From Caballeronia sp. SBC1 (GTDB lineage: Bacteria; Pseudomonadota; Gammaproteobacteria; Burkholderiales; Burkholderiaceae): a stretch of 64,000 bases of DNA. The DNA is taken from positions 434,001 to 498,000 of the forward strand of contig NZ_CP049158.1 in the NCBI RefSeq assembly GCF_011493005.1. The letters run 5' to 3'. How positions within the stretch are numbered: the stretch's first letter is position 1; every line of letters starts with the position of its first letter. A model generated the notes under the pieces. That model was not told the origin of the DNA. It did no database searches and saw nothing but the letters and a program-made list of their open reading frames with translations. Both the position numbers and the translations under genes were made by a program. Below are positions 24,822 through 33,127 of the stretch, one piece after another.

Positions 24822-27791
24822 ATGGCGTCGGTTGCCTTATTTTCGCGGGCGAAGTCCGGATATACCGGGTCGAATATGGACCGGTTTCTGTACGCGTTCG
24901 CCGTTTATATCGTCCCGACACTGATTGCTCTCGGCACCCTTGCCACGCTAGTGTGGGGGACGCCCCAATTCGATTCAAGGGGGGGTGTCACACTGCCCCT
25001 TCACGTCCTGAAGGACCCGTCCGGAACGCTCGATCCCGCTACCGCACTTGAGCGGATCCCCGCCGCGGTCTTGTCGAACCGGTTCAACACGCAGCTCGCC
25101 GAAACACCGTTCTGGTTCGAATTCGCCGTGCCCAACATGAGCGGCGACCAGCCCACGTACGTGGAATTGCCCTCGCGCCATGCGCAAACGCTGTCGTGCT
25201 GGATTGCATCTACCATGCAGCCGCTCGGCAGCGCCGACCGCCTGACCACGACCAACGAATTTACCCCCATCAAGGCGGGTTTCGCGCTGCATCTCGGTCA
25301 TCTCGCGCAGTCGGTCAATGTGCTGTGCCGCGGCACTTTTTCAGGACCGGCACAAATTACCGCGCTCGGCTGGAGCGGTCCGATGTTGCGAAAGAGCGCG
25401 CTCGATTTCCAGGAAAGTTCGGGGTTGATCGCGGGCGGCCTGCTGACGCTGGCCGTTTTCGTGTTCGTCACGGCAATGATCAACCGCGAATGGACCTACG
25501 TAATCTTCGCAGTCTGGCTTGTCGGCAACTTGCGGTTGTGCGCAAACGCCATGGGCTGGGACATGGAGTGGCTCGGTCGCGTGATCCCGCCGGATTACCT
25601 GCAGACCATCCGTCAACTGACGTTCGCGGCGTATTACCTTCTGACGGCCGCATTGTTCAGTTCGCTGTTCCGGCGCGAACTGAAGGTCATTGGTTATAAA
25701 TGGCTCCTGAGGATCGTGCATTACGTCGGCCTCGTACTGCTTGCCGCGGCGATCGTGTTGCCCTATGCACGCTTTATCCCGACGCTCTGGATAGTTGCCG
25801 GCTTTGGCATCTTCGTGCTGATCTTCCTCCTGGCGCGGCTCGTCTGGATGACCCGCTCGCGCACGGTGATGTGGTATGTGGGTTCGCTCGCAATCGTGCT
25901 GTTTGCGACATTTTCCGAAGTCATGGGCGCGGCGTTCGGCATCAAGTTGCTGGTCGGTGGTGTAAATACGGTGATGGCCGCGCTGTCGTCGAGCATGATG
26001 GCCGCCTTCGCGATTGCCGAGCAGATGCGTGCCGAACGTGAACACCGGCGCCAGGCGCAAACCGAATTGCGCAACACGTATGACGTGACGCCCATTGGCC
26101 TGTTCACGCTCGACAGCGAGGGTCATTTCGTGCGGGCGAATCCCGCGTTACGGACCATGCTGTCGTTGCAGAAAACCGAGTACAGGGTGCGGCACTGGAA
26201 CGACTACTTTGAATCGGGCGCCTGGGGTGCTTTGCAGGCGCTGGCGTCGAAGGGGAGTGAAGGCGAACTGGAGATGGGCGGCGCGGCGTCGCGGGGCAAT
26301 GGCGAACGCCGTTTCCTGCTCAAGGCTACGCGCTCGAACGGCTGGATCGAAGGCTCGCTGCAGGATGTGACCGAGCGTTCTAAAGCGATCGAACGACTGC
26401 GATTCCTGGCTGAACACGACCCGCTCACCGGGTCGCTCAACCGGCGCGGCGTGGAAAAGGCGATTGCTGCACAAAGCGAAGAAGGGACGTCCTGGGCGCT
26501 CGCGTACGTGGATCTGGATCGTTTCAAGCTCGTCAATGATCTGTTCGGTCATCGCGCGGGAGACGAAGTCCTGAAGCAGGTCGCCACCCGCACGCGGGCG
26601 TTGTTTTCAGCCGGGTTTCCGTTCGGGCGGATTGGCGGCGACGAGTTCGTCTGCGTGATGGGCGGCATGTCCATAGACGAAGCCATCGACTGCTGTCATC
26701 ACTTGATCAGTGCGTTGAGTGATGCGCCGTATCAGGTCGGCAACCGTGCGTTCCAGGTGAAGGCATCGGTGGGCCTGGTGGAGTGTTCGCACGGTGTGCG
26801 TGTGCAGGACGCGCTCTCGCATGCGGACCGCGCGTGCCGCGAGGCCAAGAAGAGTTCGAATGCGCGGATGGTGACGTATCGCAAGGGTGCGGCGGCGTTT
26901 GAGGAGCGGGCAGAGGAATTGAAGCTGGTTGAAACGCTGGGGCGCAACCGGTTGCCGCCGGGCCTTTTTCTTGTGATGCAGCCGATCATGTCGTTGTCTG
27001 CGCCTACCGAGTCGCTTAATTTCGAGGTGCTGCTGCGCATGCGCGCGCCCGACGGCGCGACTTTGCCCGCCGGCAAGGTGATCGTGGCGGCGGAGGAATC
27101 CGGCAACATTGCGGCTATCGATAAATGGGTGATCGCCACGTTGCTCGAGTGGATCGAGAAACATCAGGCGTCGCTTACTAATACGCGTTTCATTTGCGTC
27201 AATCTCAGTGGTGGTTCGCTGAATGACGAGCAGTTCATGGAAGACGTCTTTGCATTGTTCGCGCGCTTCCGGCAATTCGTGCCTTATCTTTGTCTCGAGA
27301 TTACCGAGAGCGTCGCGTTGCACGATCTCGGCAATACGCAGCGCTTTATCGCGCGGGTTCATGAGATGGGCGGGAAGATCGCACTCGACGATTTCGGCGC
27401 GGGGTATACATCGTTTAAATATCTCAAGGATCTTTCCGCCGATGCACTCAAGATTGACGGCGAGTTTATTCGGACGATGTGTGCGCATCCGGCTGATATA
27501 GCCATTGTTGAGGCTATTGTCGCGCTTGCTCGCAATCTTGGAATGCGCAGCGTGGCGGAGTGGGTCGAAGATGTGGATACGCTGCGCGCGCTGAAGGAAA
27601 TTGGCGTGGATTACGTACAGGGATATCTTATTGCCAAGCCGCAGGAAAGCAGCGCGATTCTGGCCGCTTCGTCGGCGGCCAGTTTTGTGAAGGATTTAGA
27701 AGTGGTGCAGTTTATCGACAGTATTGTCGTGCCGGATAAGACTCTGGCGTTTACTTTCGATGTGACGGCAGTGAAAGCTGGTTTGCACTGA
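24822..27791 (+). CDS. Membrane-bound PAS-GGDEF-EAL c-di-GMP enzyme
   Basis: The 989-residue protein begins with a helix, an extracytoplasmic domain of about 170 residues, and then six or seven hydrophobic helices (about residues 200-400), like a 7TMR-DISM sensor. A PAS-like segment (TYDVTPIGLFTLDSEGHFVR) follows, then GGDEF with the active motif RIGGDEFVCV, and EAL. The EAL motif reads EVLLR in place of EALLR. The other catalytic positions appear kept (CVNLSGGS, LEITESV, ALDDFGAGYTS, ALKIDGEF, YVQGYLIAKP). It may make or degrade c-di-GMP. The ATG at 24822 has a gggga site, and a GTG at 24798 is less likely. Confidence 0.9.
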   Translation: MASVALFSRAKSGYTGSNMDRFLYAFAVYIVPTLIALGTLATLVWGTPQFDSRGGVTLPLHVLKDPSGTLDPATALERIPAAVLSNRFNTQLAETPFWFEFAVPNMSGDQPTYVELPSRHAQTLSCWIASTMQPLGSADRLTTTNEFTPIKAGFALHLGHLAQSVNVLCRGTFSGPAQITALGWSGPMLRKSALDFQESSGLIAGGLLTLAVFVFVTAMINREWTYVIFAVWLVGNLRLCANAMGWDMEWLGRVIPPDYLQTIRQLTFAAYYLLTAALFSSLFRRELKVIGYKWLLRIVHYVGLVLLAAAIVLPYARFIPTLWIVAGFGIFVLIFLLARLVWMTRSRTVMWYVGSLAIVLFATFSEVMGAAFGIKLLVGGVNTVMAALSSSMMAAFAIAEQMRAEREHRRQAQTELRNTYDVTPIGLFTLDSEGHFVRANPALRTMLSLQKTEYRVRHWNDYFESGAWGALQALASKGSEGELEMGGAASRGNGERRFLLKATRSNGWIEGSLQDVTERSKAIERLRFLAEHDPLTGSLNRRGVEKAIAAQSEEGTSWALAYVDLDRFKLVNDLFGHRAGDEVLKQVATRTRALFSAGFPFGRIGGDEFVCVMGGMSIDEAIDCCHHLISALSDAPYQVGNRAFQVKASVGLVECSHGVRVQDALSHADRACREAKKSSNARMVTYRKGAAAFEERAEELKLVETLGRNRLPPGLFLVMQPIMSLSAPTESLNFEVLLRMRAPDGATLPAGKVIVAAEESGNIAAIDKWVIATLLEWIEKHQASLTNTRFICVNLSGGSLNDEQFMEDVFALFARFRQFVPYLCLEITESVALHDLGNTQRFIARVHEMGGKIALDDFGAGYTSFKYLKDLSADALKIDGEFIRTMCAHPADIAIVEAIVALARNLGMRSVAEWVEDVDTLRALKEIGVDYVQGYLIAKPQESSAILAASSAASFVKDLEVVQFIDSIVVPDKTLAFTFDVTAVKAGLH

Positions 27792-27906
27792 GGGGCGGCA
27801 GGTTCCGGCTTAGCGGTTGCGGCCGATAAGGCCGAAAGCACCGACCTTGCCATAATCCCTCGCCGGCCACCGCCAAAACCCCGTCTACCGGCGCGAGCAA
27901 ATCAAT

Positions 27907-28248
27907 CTAGCGCCGCAGTGTGAACGTGGTCGCGTGGCCCAAGGTGGCCTGCTCAAACCGGGAAGTCACCACCCCGATCACATCACTCAACGTCCGCGAA
28001 GGCACTTCAACGTGCAACGTGACGCATTCATGCCGGCGATCTGTCGCCACCACCTGCATGCGAGCCTCCCCTCCCAGCGCCCTCTGCAAAACGCGGCGCG
28101 GCCCGCTGGAGTCAAGCCCCGGCAGGATGAGATCGAACGCAACTACTGTGTGGAGTTTTCGGTTGGCCCGCACGAACGGCTGGGCCACAGGAACAGAAGG
28201 GGAACGGACCGGGGAAGCAACGCTTGCCTGAAGCATCGGATGTTGCAC
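27907..28248 (-). CDS. Small conserved-looking protein, possible ACT-like fold
   Basis: The 113-residue product has a variable N terminus and then a compact pattern of strands and helices (HTVVAFDLILPGL, RVLQRALGGEARMQVVAT, CVTLHVEVPSRTL, DVIGVVTSRFEQATLGH). This could be a beta-alpha-beta-beta-alpha-beta ACT-like regulatory fold. That is an inference from the pattern only. The start is uncertain: GTG at 28248 and ATG at 28236 are both possible. It has no obvious partner, lying between the c-di-GMP enzyme and a DUF6232-type gene transcribed in the same direction. Confidence 0.55.
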   Translation of the reverse strand: MQHPMLQASVASPVRSPSVPVAQPFVRANRKLHTVVAFDLILPGLDSSGPRRVLQRALGGEARMQVVATDRRHECVTLHVEVPSRTLSDVIGVVTSRFEQATLGHATTFTLRR

Positions 28249-28342
28249 CGTCTCGCGACGGGCGGTGGTGGGAACAACACCACTTTAGCGAGCGGCGCAT
28301 TAACAACGGGCATGGATCGCTGCGGTCCGTGTAAAGAAAGTG

Positions 28343-28759
28343 TTAACCCGGAATGGGCGCCGAGGTGGCCGCAGGCGGGGGCGCTGCCGGAATACCCTCG
28401 CGCACCAGCTTCGCGACGCGCTGCGCAAACTCCTCGTCCTTCGTCGTGAACACCTCACGCTCTCCTGCCGGCGTGGTCACGTACATCCTGTAGATCACGT
28501 CCTGCGTAATCCAGGACAAATACCCCACCACGGCAATCATTACGCCGAGCAGCAACCCCGGTCCTGAACCGAGAATTCCACCCGTCACCGCCACGATCAA
28601 ACCGATCACACCCAGCGCAATAGGCAAGGGCTTCTGCCGCGGCACCATCACCACCGTTGCGCCGAGCAAATCACGTAGCGGAAACAACTGGCCCGACGCA
28701 CTCAGGCCAGCGCGGGCAAACGTAATACCTCGTTCGTTGAAAGGGAGATCCTGTTGCAT
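28343..28759 (-). CDS. DUF6232-like small membrane protein
   Basis: The 138-residue protein has a soluble N-terminal strand region (PFNERGITFARAGLSASGQL), two adjacent membrane helices (about residues 47-82, PIALGVIGLIVAVTGGILG and LLLGVMIAVVGYLSW), and a C-terminal part with YVTTPAGEREVFTTKDEEFA and a proline/alanine tail. This layout fits the DUF6232 family of inner-membrane proteins with a PH-like cytoplasmic part. No function is known. It is a single gene with no informative neighbours. Confidence 0.7.
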   Translation of the reverse strand: MQQDLPFNERGITFARAGLSASGQLFPLRDLLGATVVMVPRQKPLPIALGVIGLIVAVTGGILGSGPGLLLGVMIAVVGYLSWITQDVIYRMYVTTPAGEREVFTTKDEEFAQRVAKLVREGIPAAPPPAATSAPIPG

Positions 28760-28980
28760 GGTTCGAAGTCTTGTCGGCGGAAAGAAAGGCGCAGATTAAC
28801 AGACCCGCTCAGCACCGAGCATCCCGCAGATCGCCGCATGAGGGTTCGCTCCGGCGTATAGCCGGTCCGGCACCCTCGTCCTGTTCGTTACATTTCGATA
28901 CTTTTTCGCACCCGTTTTCTGTCGATTTCGAGCCCGCTCATGCGTCTACCGAGTGAAGCCACCCCGACCCGGAGACATCG

Positions 28981-29349
28981 ATGAAATTCCTGTGCCTCAT
29001 TTTCTTTGACGAACGCTTGCTCGACGATCTGTCGAAACGGCAGTACGACGCACTAGTCGATGAATCCCTGGCGTATGACGAACGCTTGCGCGAGAGCCGC
29101 CATTTCATCGCGGCGCAGGCGCTGCAGTCCGCGAAGGAAGCGGTCACGCTCAGGGTTCGCGGCGAGAATGTCTCGATCACGGATGGCCCGTTCGCCGAGA
29201 CCAAGGAGCAGGTGGGCGGCTTTATCCTGATCGAGGCGCGCGACATGAATGAAGCCATGCGCGTGGCTTCCGGCTTTCCCGGCGCACGCTTGGGCGGCGT
29301 GGAAGTGCGTCCGGTCAAGGAGCTGCGAGCATCATGGTCGGGCGCATGA
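28981..29349 (+). CDS. YCII-related family protein
   Basis: The 122-residue protein matches the YCII-related fold: MKFLCLIFFDERLL at the start, GENVSITDGPFAETKEQVGG in the middle, and the FILIEARDMNEAMRVASGFP helix-strand end. Related proteins are usually encoded beside an ECF sigma factor and are sometimes called DGPF proteins after the DGPF motif present here. No sigma factor gene is adjacent in this case. Instead a VOC-family gene begins 36 bp later in the same direction, suggesting an operon. The catalytic role is unproven in the family. Confidence 0.85.
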   Translation: MKFLCLIFFDERLLDDLSKRQYDALVDESLAYDERLRESRHFIAAQALQSAKEAVTLRVRGENVSITDGPFAETKEQVGGFILIEARDMNEAMRVASGFPGARLGGVEVRPVKELRASWSGA

Positions 29350-29385
29350 GTTGCATGGAGTTGCATAACCTGAAAGGAGCAAACG

Positions 29386-29778
29386 ATGCCAACGCTATTG
29401 AAAGACAGTCACGCGTTCAGCGGTTTTGCAGTGAAGGATCTCACCGAAGCAAAGACGTTCTACAGCGAGACCCTGGGCCTGGAGGTGACGAGCGAACCCA
29501 TGGGCATTCTCAAGCTGCATCTGGCGGGCGGCAACAGCGTACTGGTCTATCCCAAGGCCGACTATGTACCGGCGACGTACACAGTGCTGAACTTCCCGGT
29601 CGATAGCGTGGAGCAGGCAGTCGACACGTTGAGCGCGCGCGGCGTGAACTTCGAACACTACGACATGCCGAGTCTCAAGACCGATGCCAAAGGGATTTTC
29701 CGGGGCTCCGAAGGCCCGGTGATTGCCTGGTTCAAGGACCCGGCGGGTAACATTTTTTCGGTGCTCGAAGATCGATAA
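29386..29778 (+). CDS. VOC (glyoxalase/bleomycin-resistance) family protein
   Basis: This is a 130-residue single-domain vicinal oxygen chelate protein. The pattern of paired beta-alpha-beta-beta-beta units is visible: [56 protein letters not shown] and [17 protein letters not shown]. The ending DPAGN.FSVLE is the usual VOC signature with a metal-ligand Glu. It could bind or modify a small toxic compound. A good ribosome-binding site (gaaaggag) precedes the ATG at 29386. It follows the YCII-related gene as a likely two-gene operon. Confidence 0.88.
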   Translation: MPTLLKDSHAFSGFAVKDLTEAKTFYSETLGLEVTSEPMGILKLHLAGGNSVLVYPKADYVPATYTVLNFPVDSVEQAVDTLSARGVNFEHYDMPSLKTDAKGIFRGSEGPVIAWFKDPAGNIFSVLEDR

Positions 29779-29780
29779 CG

Positions 29781-29830
29781 CACTGGCCACATGCACTGGC
29801 CACATGCACTGGTCACGCGCATTGGTCACG
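29781..29830. repeat. 13-bp tandem repeat, about four units
   Basis: Two identical units (cactggccacatg) are followed by two diverged ones (cactggtcacgcg, cattggtcacg). The array fills the gap between the VOC and LysR genes and its last unit runs over the LysR stop codon at 29826-29828. Confidence 0.8.
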
Positions 29831-30746
29831 TCCCGGCCTCCATCGTCGATTCGCTGGACACCAGCCGCAATTCGTCGGCAATGATGGCTATCAACGCTTC
29901 CGCCGCCGCGCTCAACGGGCGTCGCGGATGGCTGATCCGCACAATGTGGCGCACGATCCGCGGCGCAAGAATGGGATAGGCACGCAGCGTGCCGAGCCGC
30001 ACCGCGCGCTCCACCACAATGCGCGGAAGGATCGTCGCAAAGCGCGTGCTTTCCACCAGCTTGACGATCGTGCTCAGCACGTCGATCTCAAAGCGTGGCG
30101 CGAGTAGTACGTCTTCGTGCTGGGCGGCGGTATCGAGTACGCCGCGCAAGCCATGGCGCTTCGTGGGCAACACCAGTTCGAGTTCGGGAAGCTGCGCAAG
30201 CTCGATGGCATGTGGCAAGTCAGGACCATGCACGGCGCTGGTGACCAACACCATCTCTTCATCGAGCAAGGGCTGGGAGTCGAGCGACAGGCGCGCGCGT
30301 GGTTTGTTGATCAGCGCAGCGTCGAGTTGTCCTCCTGATACCCAGTCGATAAATGTCGCACTGTAACCGTCGGACACGGTGACTTCCACATGCGGATAAC
30401 GAGCGTGAAAGCGCGACAGTGAATCTGCCAGCACGCTCTCTGTCACCGACGCAATCAAGCCGATCGATACATGCCCCGTCACCACTTCATCACGCTGCAC
30501 CAGTTGCTGGCGCGCATACGTGAGGTCGCGCATGATTGGCAGGAAGAGGCGGTACATCAGCCGTCCCGCTGCGGTCGGGGCCATGCCGTGCGCCCCGCGT
30601 TCGAAGAGTTGTTGATGCAGCTCGTCCTCCAGCTTGGCGATCTGCATGCTCAACGCAGGTTGCACGATGTTCAGCCGCTTGGCTGCCCGCGTGACGGAGC
30701 CGTCCTCGAACAGGGCGATGAAATACTGAATCTGCTTCAGGTCCAT
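29826..30746 (-). CDS. LysR-type regulator flanking the furoate operon (HmfR-like, upstream copy)
   Basis: The 306-residue protein has a standard LysR helix-turn-helix (FIALFEDGSVTRAAKRLNIV, then QPALSMQIAKLEDELHQQLF) and an effector domain. It is divergent from the hmf operon with 276 bp between start codons, the position expected for its activator. A second LysR at 41422-42333 closes the far end of the cluster and is obviously related. The two share almost all of the first 60 residues and long parts of the effector domain. In described hmf clusters LysR proteins are likewise present. The inducer, presumably furoate, furoyl-CoA or FDCA, is inferred. Confidence 0.85.
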   Translation of the reverse strand: MDLKQIQYFIALFEDGSVTRAAKRLNIVQPALSMQIAKLEDELHQQLFERGAHGMAPTAAGRLMYRLFLPIMRDLTYARQQLVQRDEVVTGHVSIGLIASVTESVLADSLSRFHARYPHVEVTVSDGYSATFIDWVSGGQLDAALINKPRARLSLDSQPLLDEEMVLVTSAVHGPDLPHAIELAQLPELELVLPTKRHGLRGVLDTAAQHEDVLLAPRFEIDVLSTIVKLVESTRFATILPRIVVERAVRLGTLRAYPILAPRIVRHIVRISHPRRPLSAAAEALIAIIADELRLVSSESTMEAGT

Positions 30747-31022
30747 GCGGGTCGGCTCAGCTCAGTAAAGACAGCGGATAGACAGCGGATAGCGGCCCGG
30801 TGAGCGGGTCATCAATAAGTCTAATGAAGGAACGATTGTTTATCAGACGCCCGGCAGCGAGGCAGCGCGCCCAAGTCCCATGTTATTGATATTCCACTAA
30901 CGAAACGCTTACATCGGGGCAAACACGGATATCACGAGCATTGATCGACAGCATCAAAAAACAGTATTAGAAGTTATATCGCGTTGTCGCTACGCTTCAT
31001 TTCAGAAATGATGGAGACGCGG
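30747..31022. promoter_or_regulatory. Divergent promoter region of the furoate operon
   Basis: These 276 bp separate the LysR gene from hmfF and must hold the operon promoter. AT-rich patches near 30880-30905 and 30955-30980 could be a LysR half-site and the promoter. I could not single out an operator by eye. Confidence 0.5.
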
Positions 31023-32507
31023 ATGAACCAACGTGACGCCGCGACGAACGGCACCGCAACACCCTCACTAACTCGCCAATCCTTCGACGCGTTGTCGCTG
31101 CGTGGCTGGCTCGCCCACCTCTCTGCCACGGGACGCGTTGCGACCATCGCTAAACCCGTCGCGCTGAAACACGAGCTCGCGGCCGTGGCGAAACGGCTCG
31201 ACGGCAAGCAAGCGGCCGTATTCCTCGCGCCCGACGGACACGACATGCCGGTGGTCAGCGGCTTCATGTCCAGGCGCGCGTGGATTGCCGAAGCCATGGG
31301 CGTGCCGGAGAAAGACCTGTTGCAACGTTTTCGCGATGCAGCGGATCATCCGCTGCCGTGGAAAGAAGTACCCGCCGGGGAAGCCGCTTGCCAGCAAGTC
31401 GTGCATACCAGCGGCATCGACCTTCATGCGTTGCTGCCTATCCCCACCCATAGCGAACACGACAGCGGTCCGTACATCACCGCAGGTCTCGTGATTGCGC
31501 GGAACCCCCGCACCGGCGTGCAGAACGTGTCGATCAACCGTATCCAGGTTCACGCTCGCGATCGCATGGCGATTTTGCTGCTGCCGCGCCATCTGTACGC
31601 GTTCCAGAAAACCGCGGAAGCCGCGGGCGATGCGCTCGATATTGCCGTGGCAATCGGCGTCGATCCGCTGACCATGCTCGCGTCCCAAGCCATTTCCCCG
31701 ATCGATTTCGATGAGCTGGAGATCGCCGGCGCATTGCACGGCGCGCCCTTGCCGGTCGTTAAATGCGTGACGAACGAGGTCCGCGTGCCGGCGTTCGCGG
31801 AGATCGTGATCGAGGGCCGCATCCTGCCGGACGTGCGCGAAGCGGAAGGCCCGTTCGGTGAGTTCCCGAAGTACTACAGCGCGCAGGAAGCGCGCGAAGT
31901 GATCGAGGTGACGGCGGTCACGCACCGGCAGAAGCCCGTTTATCACACCATCGTGCCAGCCGAAATGGAGCACTTGCTGCTCGGTGGAATTCCGCGCGAG
32001 GCGACGCTTTTATCGCACCTTCAACGCAGTCATCCGGGTGTGACCGACGTGCATCTTTCAGTGGGCGGCGTATGCCGTTATCACCTGTGGGTGCAGTTCG
32101 CGAAGAAGCGCGAGGGCGAAGCGAAGAACGTGATCCTGTGTGCATTCGGCGCGCATTACGACATCAAGCAGGTTGTGGTGGTGGACACCGACGTGGACAT
32201 TCATGATCCCGCCGAAATTGAATGGGCGATCGCCACGCGTTTCCAGGCGGATCGCGATCTTGTGTTGATCGAAGGCGCGCAAGGGTCGCCGCTGGACCCG
32301 TCGACGACTATTGGCCAGCCGGACGATACCCCGGCGCATCTGCAGGGTATCAGCACGAAGATGGGTCTGGACGCCACGCGGCCGATGGTGTATTCGGGCC
32401 ATGTGTTCACCCGCGTGCGAATTCCCGGCTACGACGCAGTCGACCTCGACGCGCTGGTTGCTCCCGATAACGATGCCTTCGACTCGTACCTGAGCGGGAA
32501 GCAATGA
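31023..32507 (+). CDS. hmfF: UbiD-family decarboxylase, probable 2,5-furandicarboxylate decarboxylase HmfF
   Basis: The 494-residue protein is a UbiD-type decarboxylase that would use prenylated FMN made by its UbiX partner. Family landmarks are SINRIQVHARDRMAILLLP in the cofactor region, EGPFGEFPKYYS, and GVTDVHLSVGGVCRYHLWVQ. In the hmf pathway HmfF removes one carboxylate from furandicarboxylate to give 2-furoate. The assignment comes from its place ahead of UbiX, furoyl-CoA dehydrogenase, CoA ligase and hydratase genes. The ATG at 31023 has a ggagac site, and earlier in-frame ATG and TTG codons lack one. It overlaps hmfG by 4 bp. Confidence 0.85.
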   Translation: MNQRDAATNGTATPSLTRQSFDALSLRGWLAHLSATGRVATIAKPVALKHELAAVAKRLDGKQAAVFLAPDGHDMPVVSGFMSRRAWIAEAMGVPEKDLLQRFRDAADHPLPWKEVPAGEAACQQVVHTSGIDLHALLPIPTHSEHDSGPYITAGLVIARNPRTGVQNVSINRIQVHARDRMAILLLPRHLYAFQKTAEAAGDALDIAVAIGVDPLTMLASQAISPIDFDELEIAGALHGAPLPVVKCVTNEVRVPAFAEIVIEGRILPDVREAEGPFGEFPKYYSAQEAREVIEVTAVTHRQKPVYHTIVPAEMEHLLLGGIPREATLLSHLQRSHPGVTDVHLSVGGVCRYHLWVQFAKKREGEAKNVILCAFGAHYDIKQVVVVDTDVDIHDPAEIEWAIATRFQADRDLVLIEGAQGSPLDPSTTIGQPDDTPAHLQGISTKMGLDATRPMVYSGHVFTRVRIPGYDAVDLDALVAPDNDAFDSYLSGKQ

Positions 32508-33127
32508 GCGCCGATCAGAAGCCGCGCCTAGTCGTCGGCATCTCAGGGGCGAGCGGCGCTGTCATTGGCGTGCGGCTGCTTGCTGCGCTGCGCCGTATCG
32601 GCACGCACGAGACGCATCTGATCGTATCGGCCTCGGGCGCGGTGACGGCGGCGCAGGAGCTTGGGCTTACGCGCAATGATCTCGAAGCGCTGGCCGATGT
32701 CGTGCATAACGTCCGTGATGTGGGGGCGTCGATTGCAAGCGGTTCGTTCGTCACGAGCGGCATGGTCGTGGCTCCCTGTTCGATGAAAACGCTGGCCGCG
32801 GTCGCGAATGGTTTTGCCGATAACCTGCTCACGCGCGCAGCCGACGTCATGCTGAAAGAGCGCCGCCGCCTGGTGCTGGTGGCGCGCGAAACGCCGCTCA
32901 ACCTGGCGCACTTGCGCAACATGACAATGGCGACGGAGATGGGCGCGATCGTCATGCCGCCGGTCCCGGCGTTCTATGCACATCCGAAGACCATTGAAGA
33001 CGTTGTTGACCATACCGTGGGCCGGATTCTCGATCTGTTCAGCATTGAGCACAGCGAAATAACCAGGCGGTGGACCGGTCTTGCCGATGAGTTCGGCACA
33101 CGACGCAACGAAGGAGCAGACGAATGA
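32504..33127 (+). CDS. hmfG: UbiX-family flavin prenyltransferase (HmfG)
   Basis: The 207-residue protein is a UbiX/Pad1-type flavin prenyltransferase, which joins a dimethylallyl group to FMN to make the cofactor of UbiD enzymes. It shows the N-terminal flavin loop VGISGASGAVIGVRLL, the APCSMKTLAAVANG block, and ERRRLVLVARETPLNLAHLRNM, all conserved in UbiX. Its start overlaps the end of hmfF (ATGA), so the decarboxylase and its cofactor maker are translated together. It overlaps the next gene by 4 bp as well. Confidence 0.9.
   Translation: MSADQKPRLVVGISGASGAVIGVRLLAALRRIGTHETHLIVSASGAVTAAQELGLTRNDLEALADVVHNVRDVGASIASGSFVTSGMVVAPCSMKTLAAVANGFADNLLTRAADVMLKERRRLVLVARETPLNLAHLRNMTMATEMGAIVMPPVPAFYAHPKTIEDVVDHTVGRILDLFSIEHSEITRRWTGLADEFGTRRNEGADE

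Noticed and set aside
27800..27845. Short hairpin (ggccgataaggcc) after the GGDEF-EAL gene as a terminator
   Set aside because: The stem is only about 5 bp and has no T-run, so it does not meet the standard used for the other terminators.
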